Shown here: one piece after another, positions 25,343 to 33,858 of the stretch | Numbering within the stretch: the first letter of the stretch is position 1 | How the letters are laid out: each line of letters opens with the position of its first letter | The notes under the pieces: model-generated | What the model was told of the DNA's origin: nothing | Databases searched by the model: none | The model's input: the letters and a program-made list of their open reading frames with translations, nothing else | Program-made: the position numbers and the translations under genes | Source of the DNA: a virus | Reading direction: 5' to 3' (one strand) | DNA length: 64,000 nt | Virus record (IMG/VR): IMGVR_UViG_3300036820_000009 | Span: 29,726-93,725 of that record

Positions 25343-25724
25343 AGGGAAACCGGTTCCTCCGAAAGGTGGCAAGTTGGGTCTGGAAGTCGTAATAGACCTC
25401 CATGACCTCTTCCGTCCTATCCGTTGAAAATTTTGTCGAATCGATCGTCGGACCGGTCGCGCCCGGTTGATATACCCAGCTTGCCGACGTTTTTTCGAGC
25501 AGGATCTCGAACGCCGCGCACGCGCGGAGCATTTCCGACGTGCCAAAATCGATGCCGACTTCCGAGATGGAAACGGTCGGATCAATGCGAATGCGGATAT
25601 CGCGCATCCGCAGGCCGAGCTTGATGTCATCGGCGATCGATGGAATTCGAAAGATGAATTCGTCGTCTTTATAGCGCGCCAGTTTGACCGAAAGATGCGT
25701 CTTGAGAACGTCGGTTTCAGCCAA
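25269..25724 (-). CDS. Tail assembly chaperone (short product, frameshift donor)
   Basis: 151 residues from an ATG at 25724. It has an N-terminal beta-rich region (FIFRIPSIADDIKLGLRMR) and helices (FGTSEMLRACAAFEILLEK), then EEVMEVYYDFQTQLATFRRN. It lies between the tail tube and tape measure genes, which is the diagnostic position for gpG/gpE-like chaperones. Residues after 127 (PYPKPPTDQAVAGSG) are loop-like, while the +1 frame continues with a plausible helical domain. Short and long forms coat the tape measure during tail assembly. Confidence 0.75.
   Translation of the reverse strand: MAETDVLKTHLSVKLARYKDDEFIFRIPSIADDIKLGLRMRDIRIRIDPTVSISEVGIDFGTSEMLRACAAFEILLEKTSASWVYQPGATGPTIDSTKFSTDRTEEVMEVYYDFQTQLATFRRNRFPYPKPPTDQAVAGSGDSGTQEPVQG
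25343..25349 (-). other. Candidate +1 programmed frameshift site (TTT CCC T)
   Basis: On the minus strand the zero frame reads TTT CCC TAT CCA; the tRNA on CCC can slip forward to CCT, after which reading continues ATC CAA AAC CGC in the frame that leads to the chaperone extension. CCC-T is a known +1 slippery site in a phage tail gene (Listeria phage PSA). No stop codon follows directly. The exact site is an inference: the two frames stay open together from 25630 to 25269. Confidence 0.5.
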
Positions 25725-25746
25725 GAACCATTCCCCCTACCAGGCG

Positions 25747-26283
25747 CTATAGCGACGCCGAAGCCGCGATATTGAGGCCGAGGCCGTTTCCGGCGACCGC
25801 CGTGGTCGACGGCAATTGGAAGGCGCCTGGGATATTCAAGAGGGAATTTCCGTCCTGGTCAAGCACGTCCATGGCCAAGAATGTCAGCGCATCCGACACC
25901 GGCTGGTTGGCGGGAATGTTTTCGTCGAAACTCGACGATACGCAGCCGATATAGGAAAATAAAACTTCCTGCGCCAATCCATCGATCACCGCGATATCGA
26001 ACGAATTGTTCGACAGCAATGCGGCGAGACTGGCGCCGCCGGTAATCAGGGCCTCGCCGGCCTGCGTTAGCGCGAATTCGTTGAGCGTGATGGTCGGACC
26101 GACGCGGAGCTGCTGGATTTCCTGCGGCTTCGCGGAACCGACGCCATAGATGCCCGTCGTGGTGTAGCCGAAGCTGTGATTGACGGTTTGCGCGAACGCG
26201 ACGGCAATATCGCCAATATACATCGCGACGGAATTCGCATTCCGCGCGTTGTATTGGAGTTGCTTGGCGTTGAAACCTGGCAT
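25747..26283 (-). CDS. Tail tube protein
   Basis: 178 residues from an ATG at 26283. The sequence (AVAFAQTVNHSFGYTTTG, IQQLRVGPTITLNEFAL, SLLNIPGAFQLP) is mostly beta with the length usual for phage tail tubes. It directly follows the sheath gene and precedes the chaperone, the conserved sheath-tube-chaperone-tape order. No family signature beyond this could be proven by eye. Confidence 0.75.
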   Translation of the reverse strand: MPGFNAKQLQYNARNANSVAMYIGDIAVAFAQTVNHSFGYTTTGIYGVGSAKPQEIQQLRVGPTITLNEFALTQAGEALITGGASLAALLSNNSFDIAVIDGLAQEVLFSYIGCVSSSFDENIPANQPVSDALTFLAMDVLDQDGNSLLNIPGAFQLPSTTAVAGNGLGLNIAASASL

Positions 26284-26298
26284 CGCTCAAAACTCCTG

Positions 26299-28134
26299 TT
26301 AGGCCGCGATCGCCGTGCCGGTATTGGTGAGCGTGGTCGTAAAATTGAGCGGCTGGATCGGCACGAAGATGGTGATGAAGCGGTTCTGACCGACCAGCGT
26401 GATATTGACCGATAGCGCCGCCGTCTGATTGATGCCGGTATAGACGATTTGCAGCGTGCTCGAATCCCAGGACGCCAGCACGCCGAGGCCGGTGCCGGTA
26501 TAGACCAGCGCATTGAGCGCTTTCTGCGCGGCGCGCAGGATGTTGACTTCGCCGTTCGGCGCCGCGATGCCGCCGGCGTAGGGCTGAATCGCATTGACCA
26601 GCGTATAGGCGGTGAAATCGCGGCACGCGATCTGCTGGTTGAACACGTTGGCCGGATTGGCGTCGTTCTGCCAGGTGGTGAAGTCCGATGCGATCGTCGG
26701 AATGCCGGGCGTGTTGCTCGGAATATAGATCGGCATCACGCCGGCTTGCTGAAGCTCGTTGATTTGGTCGACGCCAAGCGACAGCTCGACGCCGGTGCCG
26801 GTGACCTGCTTGTTGGTCAGCGGCATGTTCGCCGGATTGCCGGTGGCCATGCCGGCCGCCATCGCCGCGACATAGAGGCCTTCGAACAGCGTGTTGACGC
26901 CGGTGGTCGGATCGTTGGCATAGATGCCGGGATAGGCAAACGTGGTACGCGACGAGGCCTGTGCCTGCGCGGTGGTGACGGCGGTCGAAATCGAGGCGCC
27001 TTGGCTCGATCCGGTGAAGAACCGGCGCCATTTGGCATTGACGGTTTCGCTCGCGGTCAAGGCGTGCTGGGTGCCCAGCGCGATCACGCCCGAGCTGTTG
27101 CTGTCCGCGAACACCGACCAGGCCGGCAGCGTCAGCGCCAGATTGAATGCGTTGGCGTAATCGTCGAGTACCGGCGGCACGCTGACCGCGCCCGAAAACG
27201 AAGTGAACGGAATGACATTGGGCAGCAGCGCCGCGATCGGCACGACGCCGCTGGTGGCGGTGGCGATCGCCATCGGATTGCCGTTCTGGCCCAACGCGAA
27301 ATTGTTGATCCAGTAAACCGGATCGAGCATCGACGCGGTAACGTCGACATATTGCGGTTGGCCCATGACCGGCACGGGCAACGCGATGCCGCTGGTCACG
27401 TTGTCCAGCATCGCGGCCGGCAATTGGCCGTTGGTCGAACTGAGCGGAATCGCCGAATACAAACCGGTGCCGTTCAAATATTCGACGACGGCCTGCACGG
27501 TGCCGTACTCGGCCGAGCTGAGCGGAATGGTGACCGATTCGCCGGACGTCGAACTCGACACATTGAAGCTGGTGGCAACACCGCCCGAATAGGCGACGGT
27601 GTAAGCGACGGCACTTGCCGCACCGAGATACGCGAGCAGGAACGGCACGCCGAGATCGTCGCCCTGCTGCGCGATGTTGGAATAGGCATCGTACAGCGTG
27701 ATGAACACGCCGGCGGTCGAGCCCGCCTGCACCTGGATCTGAAGCAGGTTGGACGGCAATCCATAATCGGCCGAAATCAGGCTCGCGACGCCCGACGTGG
27801 CGCCGGTCGCGCCGGCGTAGAGCTCCAGCGCCGATTGCGTGTTCTCGCCGACATTGATGAACGTGATCTGCTGCGCGCCGTTGAGGTTCGGCGATGGATT
27901 GGTCAGGAACGGCACGAAGCCCGAACATGGGCCGCCGCGAATTGCCGCCAGCAAATCGTTCGGATCGATATAGGTGTTCGCGGTTTGCGGCTTGGTGCCA
28001 TAGCCATAACCGATGAAAATCAGCGGCGGACTGGTCGGCGGCTGCGCTTGCAGCACCGCGCTGACGTTGTCCGCGTAATAGGCGCCCGGAATGACAAGGG
28101 TCTGGCCCTCGAACTGGACGTTCATGTTGGGCAT
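26299..28134 (-). CDS. Contractile tail sheath protein
   Basis: 611 residues. The N-terminus (PNMNVQFEGQTLVIPGAYYADNVSAV) and the C-terminal part (VNAIQPYAGGIAAPNGEVN, IQPLNFTTTLTNTGTAI) suit tail sheath proteins, as do segments like TTFAYPGIYANDPTTGV and AAMAAGMATGNPANMPLTN. A protein of this size followed by a tube gene establishes the contractile (myovirus) morphology. It starts 4 bp after the 90-residue gene 28138-28410. Confidence 0.85.
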   Translation of the reverse strand: MPNMNVQFEGQTLVIPGAYYADNVSAVLQAQPPTSPPLIFIGYGYGTKPQTANTYIDPNDLLAAIRGGPCSGFVPFLTNPSPNLNGAQQITFINVGENTQSALELYAGATGATSGVASLISADYGLPSNLLQIQVQAGSTAGVFITLYDAYSNIAQQGDDLGVPFLLAYLGAASAVAYTVAYSGGVATSFNVSSSTSGESVTIPLSSAEYGTVQAVVEYLNGTGLYSAIPLSSTNGQLPAAMLDNVTSGIALPVPVMGQPQYVDVTASMLDPVYWINNFALGQNGNPMAIATATSGVVPIAALLPNVIPFTSFSGAVSVPPVLDDYANAFNLALTLPAWSVFADSNSSGVIALGTQHALTASETVNAKWRRFFTGSSQGASISTAVTTAQAQASSRTTFAYPGIYANDPTTGVNTLFEGLYVAAMAAGMATGNPANMPLTNKQVTGTGVELSLGVDQINELQQAGVMPIYIPSNTPGIPTIASDFTTWQNDANPANVFNQQIACRDFTAYTLVNAIQPYAGGIAAPNGEVNILRAAQKALNALVYTGTGLGVLASWDSSTLQIVYTGINQTAALSVNITLVGQNRFITIFVPIQPLNFTTTLTNTGTAIAA

Positions 28135-28137
28135 GGA

Positions 28138-28410
28138 TTAACCCCTGCTATAGGCCGGCTGCCGGCGATAGCCGTCGATCAGCGCCATCCATTGCGAGAA
28201 GGTGCGGCCGCCAACATGATTCTGGCGCAACAGGCTGAGATAGACCTCGTCTTTGGTGGCGCGCAAATGCGTGGCGAAGGTCGAGAGGGTCATGATCAGT
28301 TCCGGCCCGCGCGGCGCCTGCGGCGATTTGAGCGGGCCGCGGATCGCGGCCCGCACGCTCGCTTTGACAGGCGGCCGTTTCGGCACGACTCGTGGGAATG
28401 GATTCGGCAT
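28138..28410 (-). CDS. Small basic protein upstream of sheath
   Basis: 90 residues from an ATG at 28410 (MPNPFPRVVPKRPPVK) behind gaggga. The first 35 residues are Pro/Arg/Lys-rich and disordered; the end (STFATHLRATKDEVYLSL and FSQWMALIDGYRRQ) is helical. It heads the tail module, with an ATATAGG motif 53 nt upstream. Function unknown, perhaps a tail completion or chaperone-type factor. Confidence 0.55.
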   Translation of the reverse strand: MPNPFPRVVPKRPPVKASVRAAIRGPLKSPQAPRGPELIMTLSTFATHLRATKDEVYLSLLRQNHVGGRTFSQWMALIDGYRRQPAYSRG

Positions 28411-28462
28411 GATATTCCCTCTTCGGCGTCGGCGCGCATCCTAAGCCCAAGCGGGAAATCCA

Positions 28463-28469
28463 CCTATAT
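28463..28469 (-). promoter_or_regulatory. ATATAGG late-promoter-like motif before tail module
   Basis: Minus strand reads GACTGTGCGGCGATATAGGTGG. It lies in a 69-bp gap after the structural gene stop at 28480. It shares the upstream block GACTGTG, five bases before ATATAGG, with the site at 37618-37624. Confidence 0.6.
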
Positions 28470-28479
28470 CGCCGCACAG

Positions 28480-29367
28480 TCAGCCGGCGATCGGCACCTC
28501 GACCTGAATCTCGGCCGCGGGCACGCCGCTCGGCGCGCCGCACACGGTGGCCGCCATGGTGATGGTGCTGATCACGCCATAGCTGCCGGTGATGATCAGG
28601 TTCATCGTGCCGGTCAGCTCGATCATGATTTCGGCAAACCAGAAGCCCGGAAGGTTTTGCGCCGGCTCGTTGGAAACCTGGCCGGTCGATGCCTGGTAGC
28701 GATGGGTAACGTCAAGCCCGATTTGCGCGAATGTCGACGGCAGCACAGCATTGAAAATGCCGATAACCGCGTTTTTGTAGAAATCGCGCTCGACAACACT
28801 ATCGGCCAGCACGGAAACGCGCCAGATTCTTTTGGCGAATCCCGTCATCACCCATTCGTTCTTGGCGTTGTAATTGGCAACATCCTGCCCGATCGGAATC
28901 TGATCCTGTTGTTCGAGGTCCAGATTGACGGTGACGAACGGCATCGGCGGCAAGCCGCCCAGCGGCATCGACGACAGCACCTTGGCGCGGCGCACGCCGG
29001 CGGGATTCGGCACCATGGAATTGATGCCGGCCTGCAACAGCCGGATCAGGATTTCGGTCAGCGGCGACGGCAGCAGCGTCAGCGCCGCCACGGGTTGAAT
29101 CGCCGGCGTCTGCACGGTGCCGTCGACGTCGGTGAGCTGGTAGACGTAAAGCTGCGTCGGATCGAGCGGTTCGGGCAGGCCGTCGCCGGTGTCGAGATAG
29201 AGGCGTAACGGATCCGTTACGTCCGCGCTGTACAATATGGTGAACGCGCCGAGCCCGCTGCTGCCGGACACCGCGCGTTCCAGCGTCACGGTGCCGCTCG
29301 GCGCGGTATCAATCGATAGCGTGATGGCACCGCCGGTCGGTACCACGGTGCCGGAAATTCTAGGCAT
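28480..29367 (-). CDS. Phage structural protein, neck or tail-completion region
   Basis: 295 residues. Beta-rich N-terminus (GTVVPTGGAITLSIDTAPSG, then LYLDTGDGLPEPLD); the middle has EILIRLLQAGINSMVP, PFVTVNLDLEQQDQIP and IWRVSVLADSVVERDFY, a pattern typical of proteins just before the sheath gene, where tail terminators and neck proteins lie. It is followed by a promoter-like motif, so it is the end of the neck module. Precise role not assigned. Confidence 0.6.
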   Translation of the reverse strand: MPRISGTVVPTGGAITLSIDTAPSGTVTLERAVSGSSGLGAFTILYSADVTDPLRLYLDTGDGLPEPLDPTQLYVYQLTDVDGTVQTPAIQPVAALTLLPSPLTEILIRLLQAGINSMVPNPAGVRRAKVLSSMPLGGLPPMPFVTVNLDLEQQDQIPIGQDVANYNAKNEWVMTGFAKRIWRVSVLADSVVERDFYKNAVIGIFNAVLPSTFAQIGLDVTHRYQASTGQVSNEPAQNLPGFWFAEIMIELTGTMNLIITGSYGVISTITMAATVCGAPSGVPAAEIQVEVPIAG

Positions 29368-29907
29368 TCAAATGCCCCATGTTTTGCGCATCAGGTTGGA
29401 AAAATACTCGGCTGGCGCATAGGCCGCCATCGGCGGAATGATCCAGCCCGACATCGGCCGCGCCTCGCCGGCTTTGGGTGTCGCCGCAAATCCGCTGAAA
29501 CCGGTGCCGCGAATTTGCGCCCAGATGTTATTGCGCAGCGCGCGCGTCGACCGGTCGAACCGCGGCGCGCCACCACCCCCGCCGAACGGACCGGCGCCCC
29601 CGCGGTGCATGGGATAGACGCGGCCCGGTTCGAGATAGCGCTTCATATCGATCGCGCCATGGCCCGATTCGATTATCGCGGCTTCCGGCGCGCGCCATTC
29701 GTCGACGATGACCGCGACATGGCCCGGTCCTTTCGAGTCGATCCGGATCGCCGATGCATAGCGGCCGGTCGGATGCGCGATGCGCTTGCCATTGATTTCC
29801 AAGCCGCCCATCGCGAAATCGACCCACATGCGGAAGATTTCAAGCCCGACGCGGGTCAGCGAATCATGCGATAGGTCGGTATAGACGTTGAGCTCTGGTA
29901 GTGGCAT
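29368..29907 (-). CDS. Minor structural / neck protein (HK97 gp10-like position)
   Basis: 179 residues. Reads ELNVYTDLSHDSLTRVGLE, then IAHPTGRYASAIRIDSKG and VAVIVDEWRAPEAAIIESG, with a Gly-rich loop (GAGPFGGGGGAP) near residue 105. Proteins of this kind lie between head completion and tail genes. Stop and next start are adjacent (29368/29367). Its ATG follows an AT-rich insertion and has no good ribosome-binding site, so the insertion may have replaced the original leader. Confidence 0.5.
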   Translation of the reverse strand: MPLPELNVYTDLSHDSLTRVGLEIFRMWVDFAMGGLEINGKRIAHPTGRYASAIRIDSKGPGHVAVIVDEWRAPEAAIIESGHGAIDMKRYLEPGRVYPMHRGGAGPFGGGGGAPRFDRSTRALRNNIWAQIRGTGFSGFAATPKAGEARPMSGWIIPPMAAYAPAEYFSNLMRKTWGI

Positions 29908-30020
29908 TCAGCAGCTATTTTTGTCGTCTAATATTTGATTTATCATAACCATGATTTGATCCGTGAAAAAATGGCGACGAACCGAATCTGAAATTGCCGA
30001 AATCGCTGTTCGACATTTTG

Positions 30021-31868
30021 TCAGAATGCCCGCGCATTGAAGGTCACGAGGTCGGCGGATGCCATGGTGCCGGTGAAGGTGCAGGAAGTGGTCGAGTAGG
30101 CCGATTGCTTCATCGCATCTGCCATGGTCGTCAGATCGTTCGCTTCGCAATACCAACCATGGGGAGCGGTCGCGGAGAAAGTGAGTATGACTGTCCCCGC
30201 CGCACACGCTCCATTAGCTTGGAAAGAGCCGGTAGTATTGCCGCCAACTTGGGTGTTGATGGGACAAGTGCCGGTCGGCGTCGGGGGCGAACCGCCAGCC
30301 GCCATGTTGTTCATCGTGCCCATTGTGGCGGGATTGATCGTCACGGTGCCGGTGCCGGTCGGCGAAATCAGAACATTAAAATTGGATGGATCAAGGTTGA
30401 CAGTGCCTCCGGTAATGATCGCACCACCTTGAAGCAAGGTGGTGCCGCTAGAAACCTTCAACGCGCGTGCGGTCCCGATGGTTACATTCATGCCTGCCAC
30501 CGGCGGCCCGGTGATCACCACGGTATCCGCATCATTGTAAGTGGTGGGGCTGCTGGCGACGAGCGTCGGCGCCGTCATCACATAGTCAAAATTCGTGGCG
30601 ACCGTTCCGCTCGAACTCGTGTCCGTCAGGGTCGCGGCGGCGCCTTGAAACTGTAGTCCCGCCGAACCCCACGCGGCGGACGAAATATTGCCCTGCAACA
30701 GCAATTCGCGCGTCAGGACTTCTTGATTGAAGAAGCCCTCGCCAGCCATCGTGACAAAAAATTCCTCGGCGGAATTTTCGGCGTTGGAAACCCGGAAGGC
30801 CCGATTGGTCGTATAGTCGGTATCGTCTGCGGGATAGGCATAGAATCCGGCGCCGCCCGCCGTTCCGGTGACATTTGCGATGTAGGCCACGCCGTCGTTG
30901 ACGGAGACGACCACTGCGTTTTTGGTGCCGTCGACTGTTGCCTCAATCGCGTGACCGTTTGCACAGTAGGGCACATACCCCGCAGGCGTGCTGCCGCACA
31001 AATTGAAGACCGAGAGAGCGTTCCCGCCGCCCTCCTGATTGATCCAAATGCCGCTTGTATCCCCACCATTGTCGGGCGGCGTGTAGAGCGAGATGGCGAT
31101 GCCACCAGTGTTGATCAGGCCGATGGCGCTTTGCGTGCCGGTTTGTGATCCCGTCGTGTTGACGGCCGAGCCGCTCGGGGTCGTAGAGATCTCAAAGGTA
31201 TTTGTCGTGATCGACGATCCGACCACATAATAATTCGTTCCGGTCGCCAAGCCGGTCGGGAGGGCGCCAGTGGTGTAGAACTGCACCTCGGCATTCGCGG
31301 CAAGCCCGTGGTTGGCCCACGTCACAACACCGGGAGATGCTATCGAGATCGTCACGACGGTTGGGACCGTCCTGACGTTCATCGTGATGCCTCTCTTGAC
31401 GTAATTCGAGAGGTTGGTCAGGTCGAAATCCAACGGCGCATTCAGCCACGTATTGGTATTGAGCCCCCCCGCCTCGCTGTAGCGCATATAGGCTTGAGTA
31501 TCGGAGATCCCGACACCCGGCATGTCTTGTGCGGTAATTTCCCCGTTTACGGTAATCGTATTAAAGGTTTGCAAACCGCTCCAAGTGTTTGGGTTGGTAA
31601 GATTGATATCCAATTCGGTATTGATTGTTGTGCCGCTAACTGTAAGCGTACTATTCGGTGACGTGATAGTGTCACCACTGCCTTCACCGGTAATATTTAA
31701 TTTCAAATTGCCATTGGCGTCACATTGTAGTGGCGCAGTTTGACCAGGTAGCAGAAGGATTGGGTTTTCGTTATATTGACAAAGAATGGCCGCTTTTGCT
31801 TGTTGTGAGATACTTATCAGTGAATGTATCCCTAAGCAAATAATGGCTATTGCTGTAAACTTTTTCAT
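30021..31868 (-). CDS. Secreted beta-rich protein with Sec signal peptide, AT-rich insertion
   Basis: 615 residues. A Sec signal (MKKFTAIAIICLGIHSLISI, cleavage near AKA) is followed by CQYNENPILLLPGQTAPLQC and DANGNLKLN, the start module also seen in the upstream small gene. The rest is a long beta-structured Ser/Thr/Gly repeat region (TSPNSTLTVSGTTINTELD) and a C-terminal domain with several cysteines (ANGACAAGTVILTFSATAPHGWYCEANDL). It could be a surface adhesin or a fibre exported to the host envelope. A signal peptide on a phage gene in the neck module is unusual. Overlaps the upstream gene by ATGA. Confidence 0.65.
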   Translation of the reverse strand: MKKFTAIAIICLGIHSLISISQQAKAAILCQYNENPILLLPGQTAPLQCDANGNLKLNITGEGSGDTITSPNSTLTVSGTTINTELDINLTNPNTWSGLQTFNTITVNGEITAQDMPGVGISDTQAYMRYSEAGGLNTNTWLNAPLDFDLTNLSNYVKRGITMNVRTVPTVVTISIASPGVVTWANHGLAANAEVQFYTTGALPTGLATGTNYYVVGSSITTNTFEISTTPSGSAVNTTGSQTGTQSAIGLINTGGIAISLYTPPDNGGDTSGIWINQEGGGNALSVFNLCGSTPAGYVPYCANGHAIEATVDGTKNAVVVSVNDGVAYIANVTGTAGGAGFYAYPADDTDYTTNRAFRVSNAENSAEEFFVTMAGEGFFNQEVLTRELLLQGNISSAAWGSAGLQFQGAAATLTDTSSSGTVATNFDYVMTAPTLVASSPTTYNDADTVVITGPPVAGMNVTIGTARALKVSSGTTLLQGGAIITGGTVNLDPSNFNVLISPTGTGTVTINPATMGTMNNMAAGGSPPTPTGTCPINTQVGGNTTGSFQANGACAAGTVILTFSATAPHGWYCEANDLTTMADAMKQSAYSTTSCTFTGTMASADLVTFNARAF

Positions 31869-32050
31869 TCGCTAACCCCCAATAGATTTCCATTCTTGTC
31901 GCATTGAAGCGGTGCTGATTTTCCAGGCAAAATAATAATCGAACTGGAATTATATTGACAAGTTGCAGCTTCCTGCGCGATCGACTCGCGATCCGCATAA
32001 AAATTCAAAATCAATGCAATAAGAAGGAAAAATAAAATCACCTGTTTCAT
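31865..32050 (-). CDS. Small secreted protein, truncated paralogue of 30021-31868
   Basis: 61 residues from an ATG at 32050 (MKQVILFFLLIALILNFY) behind gggag. A hydrophobic signal segment is followed by ATCQYNSSSIIILPGKSAPL and QCDKNGNLLGVSE. The mature part aligns to residues about 29-57 of the next protein (CQYN-x4-I-x-LPG-x2-APLQCD-x-NGNL), so the two arose by duplication and this one ends right after the shared module. It could be a remnant or a short exported peptide. Very low GC. Confidence 0.6.
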   Translation of the reverse strand: MKQVILFFLLIALILNFYADRESIAQEAATCQYNSSSIIILPGKSAPLQCDKNGNLLGVSE

Positions 32051-32074
32051 CGATATATCTCCCAATCAAGGCAG

Positions 32075-32854
32075 TTATAAGCCGGTCGGCGGATCGCCTG
32101 GGAATCGCGCGCGCGTCCACAGATCGAGCGTTTGCAGCATGAATCGGCGCGGCTCGTCGAGATTGCCGAAGGGCCGCATGTGCGTCATGCCGCCGACGCG
32201 CCGAAACGCGACATAGGTCGGCGCCGCGGTGAAATCGACGATTAGCGATGTGCCGCTGACGATGCCGCCGGATACCGTGATCGACACGCCGGACACGGTA
32301 TAGCCCAGCACCGGCACCACGATCTTGTTCACCGGATCGTACATGGTCACGGCGCCGCTCGGCGCGATCGTCACGCTTTGCTGGTAGGGCACCGACATGC
32401 GATAGGGATATTCGAGCTGCGCGTTGAACCGTTCGAGCGCGTTCACTTCGGTAAAAGCGTCGTACAGATTCGCCTCGCCATAGACATCGCCGGCAATCGA
32501 TGGAATCGTCAGCGTCGGCGTGGCATGCTGGATCAGGCCGCGATGCGTATCCATCAGCGCGCCAGGTTCATCCGGCGCCGGCGCGAAATGCGCCCATGTG
32601 ATCAGCCCGATAAACGGCGCGGCCGGCAGATCCCAATAGAAGCCGCGGCCGAAACATGTCTCGCATGCCGGATCCGGCGAACCTTCCACCGGACCGCCGA
32701 ACAGGCAGGGGCAGGTGTGCGATTTGCTCCAAAGCAGCGTGATGCCATAGGCGGTGATCAATTGATCGAACGGCGCCGTTGGCAGCACATAGGGATCGAT
32801 CGGCGGAAGATACGGAACGAAATCGCTTGGGGTTGGCGGGCCGCTCATGGTCAC
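32075..32854 (-). CDS. Head-neck structural protein with Cys motif
   Basis: 259 residues. Near residue 45-75, SHTCPCLFGGPVEGSPD and ACETCFGRGFYWD give a C-x-C ... C-x2-C set that may bind zinc. The C-terminal half is beta-rich (SVTIAPSGAVTMYDP, TVSGVSITVSGGIVSG) and ends in FMLQTLDLWTRARFPGD. It overlaps the upstream gene by ATGA. Probably a head-tail connector or neck component; no named family. Confidence 0.55.
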   Translation of the reverse strand: MTMSGPPTPSDFVPYLPPIDPYVLPTAPFDQLITAYGITLLWSKSHTCPCLFGGPVEGSPDPACETCFGRGFYWDLPAAPFIGLITWAHFAPAPDEPGALMDTHRGLIQHATPTLTIPSIAGDVYGEANLYDAFTEVNALERFNAQLEYPYRMSVPYQQSVTIAPSGAVTMYDPVNKIVVPVLGYTVSGVSITVSGGIVSGTSLIVDFTAAPTYVAFRRVGGMTHMRPFGNLDEPRRFMLQTLDLWTRARFPGDPPTGL

Positions 32855-33858
32855 ACCATATTGATCACAGGACCGGCCACCATGTTCTTCGCGCGGTCCA
32901 TCAAGCGATCGCGCATTTTTTGGAAATTATTGATCAGGCCGGCATAGGCGCCAAGTTTATCGAATTCGCGGCGCTGCAACAGGCCGTCGACCTGCGTCGT
33001 CATCGCCGCGGTGCCGAGATTGATCGTGCCCTGGATCGACGACAGCGCGATCGTCGCCGCTTCCGCAAGCACAAGCTGCTTCATGAACGAAAATCGATTG
33101 TTGTAATCGAACGGCGTCAGGCCCGCCGTGTATTGCAGCCATATCGCGCCCGGCACGTTCTCGGCGAAGCCCATGAACGCGAGCTGCATCGCGAACAGCG
33201 GCAACATCTGGACATTGGCGGCGGGCACATAGCGCACCAATCCGAAATCGCGATCCTCCACGTTCCAGGTCCGCGGCATCCGGAAGTAAGTATTGAGCAG
33301 CGGATAGATGAAGGCCGTGTTCTTGATCGCGGTATAGTTCAAGGGATCGTAGCTGAAACTCTGCACCGGCCGATAGCGCAGCGTCAGGTACATCCAGCCT
33401 TCGTCTTGCGCGCGCGAAAACATGAAATCGTAGGCGGCATCGGGCAGGTCGTAATCGATACCCTGATTCTGATAGCCGCCCGAACCGCTCGATACCAGCA
33501 GCCCGACCGCATTGGTGCTCTCGGGCGTCGGCGTCGGCGGCGACGCGACCCAGGTCTGGCACAGCAGGATGCTGGTGTCTTGCTCGACGGTGTCTTCGGC
33601 GTCGCGGATCCAGCCGAGAATGGTGCTCGGGTCGACCGGCACCGGCGGATTGCCGTAATAATAGAGCGGCACGCCGACGAAATTCTGAAGATCGGTCGCC
33701 TGCAAGCCGGTCTTGGTGTTGGTGTAGACGCCATTGCCCTGCGGATAGCCCGATACGCTCGGAATCGGCGCGCCGGACGTCGGCGTGGTCCACAGCCACA
33801 AGGCTTGCGTCGGAATGAACGGGGTATTGCCCTGTCCAAAGGCAGTGTCGTTCGGCAT
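32851..33858 (-). CDS. Structural protein, head-tail connector region
   Basis: 335 residues. The sequence TILGWIRDAEDTVEQDTSIL, YDFMFSRAQDEGWMYLTLRY and FSFMKQLVLAEAATIALSSI, ending with FDKLGAYAGLINNFQKMRDR, is typical of the larger connector proteins found after the capsid gene in unusual myoviruses. No enzymatic motif. It is coupled with both neighbours: ATGA downstream, immediate adjacency upstream. Confidence 0.55.
   Translation of the reverse strand: MPNDTAFGQGNTPFIPTQALWLWTTPTSGAPIPSVSGYPQGNGVYTNTKTGLQATDLQNFVGVPLYYYGNPPVPVDPSTILGWIRDAEDTVEQDTSILLCQTWVASPPTPTPESTNAVGLLVSSGSGGYQNQGIDYDLPDAAYDFMFSRAQDEGWMYLTLRYRPVQSFSYDPLNYTAIKNTAFIYPLLNTYFRMPRTWNVEDRDFGLVRYVPAANVQMLPLFAMQLAFMGFAENVPGAIWLQYTAGLTPFDYNNRFSFMKQLVLAEAATIALSSIQGTINLGTAAMTTQVDGLLQRREFDKLGAYAGLINNFQKMRDRLMDRAKNMVAGPVINMV

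Noticed and set aside
25001-25630. A free-standing 209-residue gene starting at 25630
   Set aside because: Its first 95 residues are arginine/serine-rich noise in the shadow of the chaperone gene. Only the part after 25342 looks like protein, which fits frameshifting better.
29908-30207. 99-residue minus-strand frame ending just before the 29368-29907 start
   Set aside because: It mostly mirrors the end of the secreted-protein gene in another frame and has a His/Arg-rich, unstructured composition.
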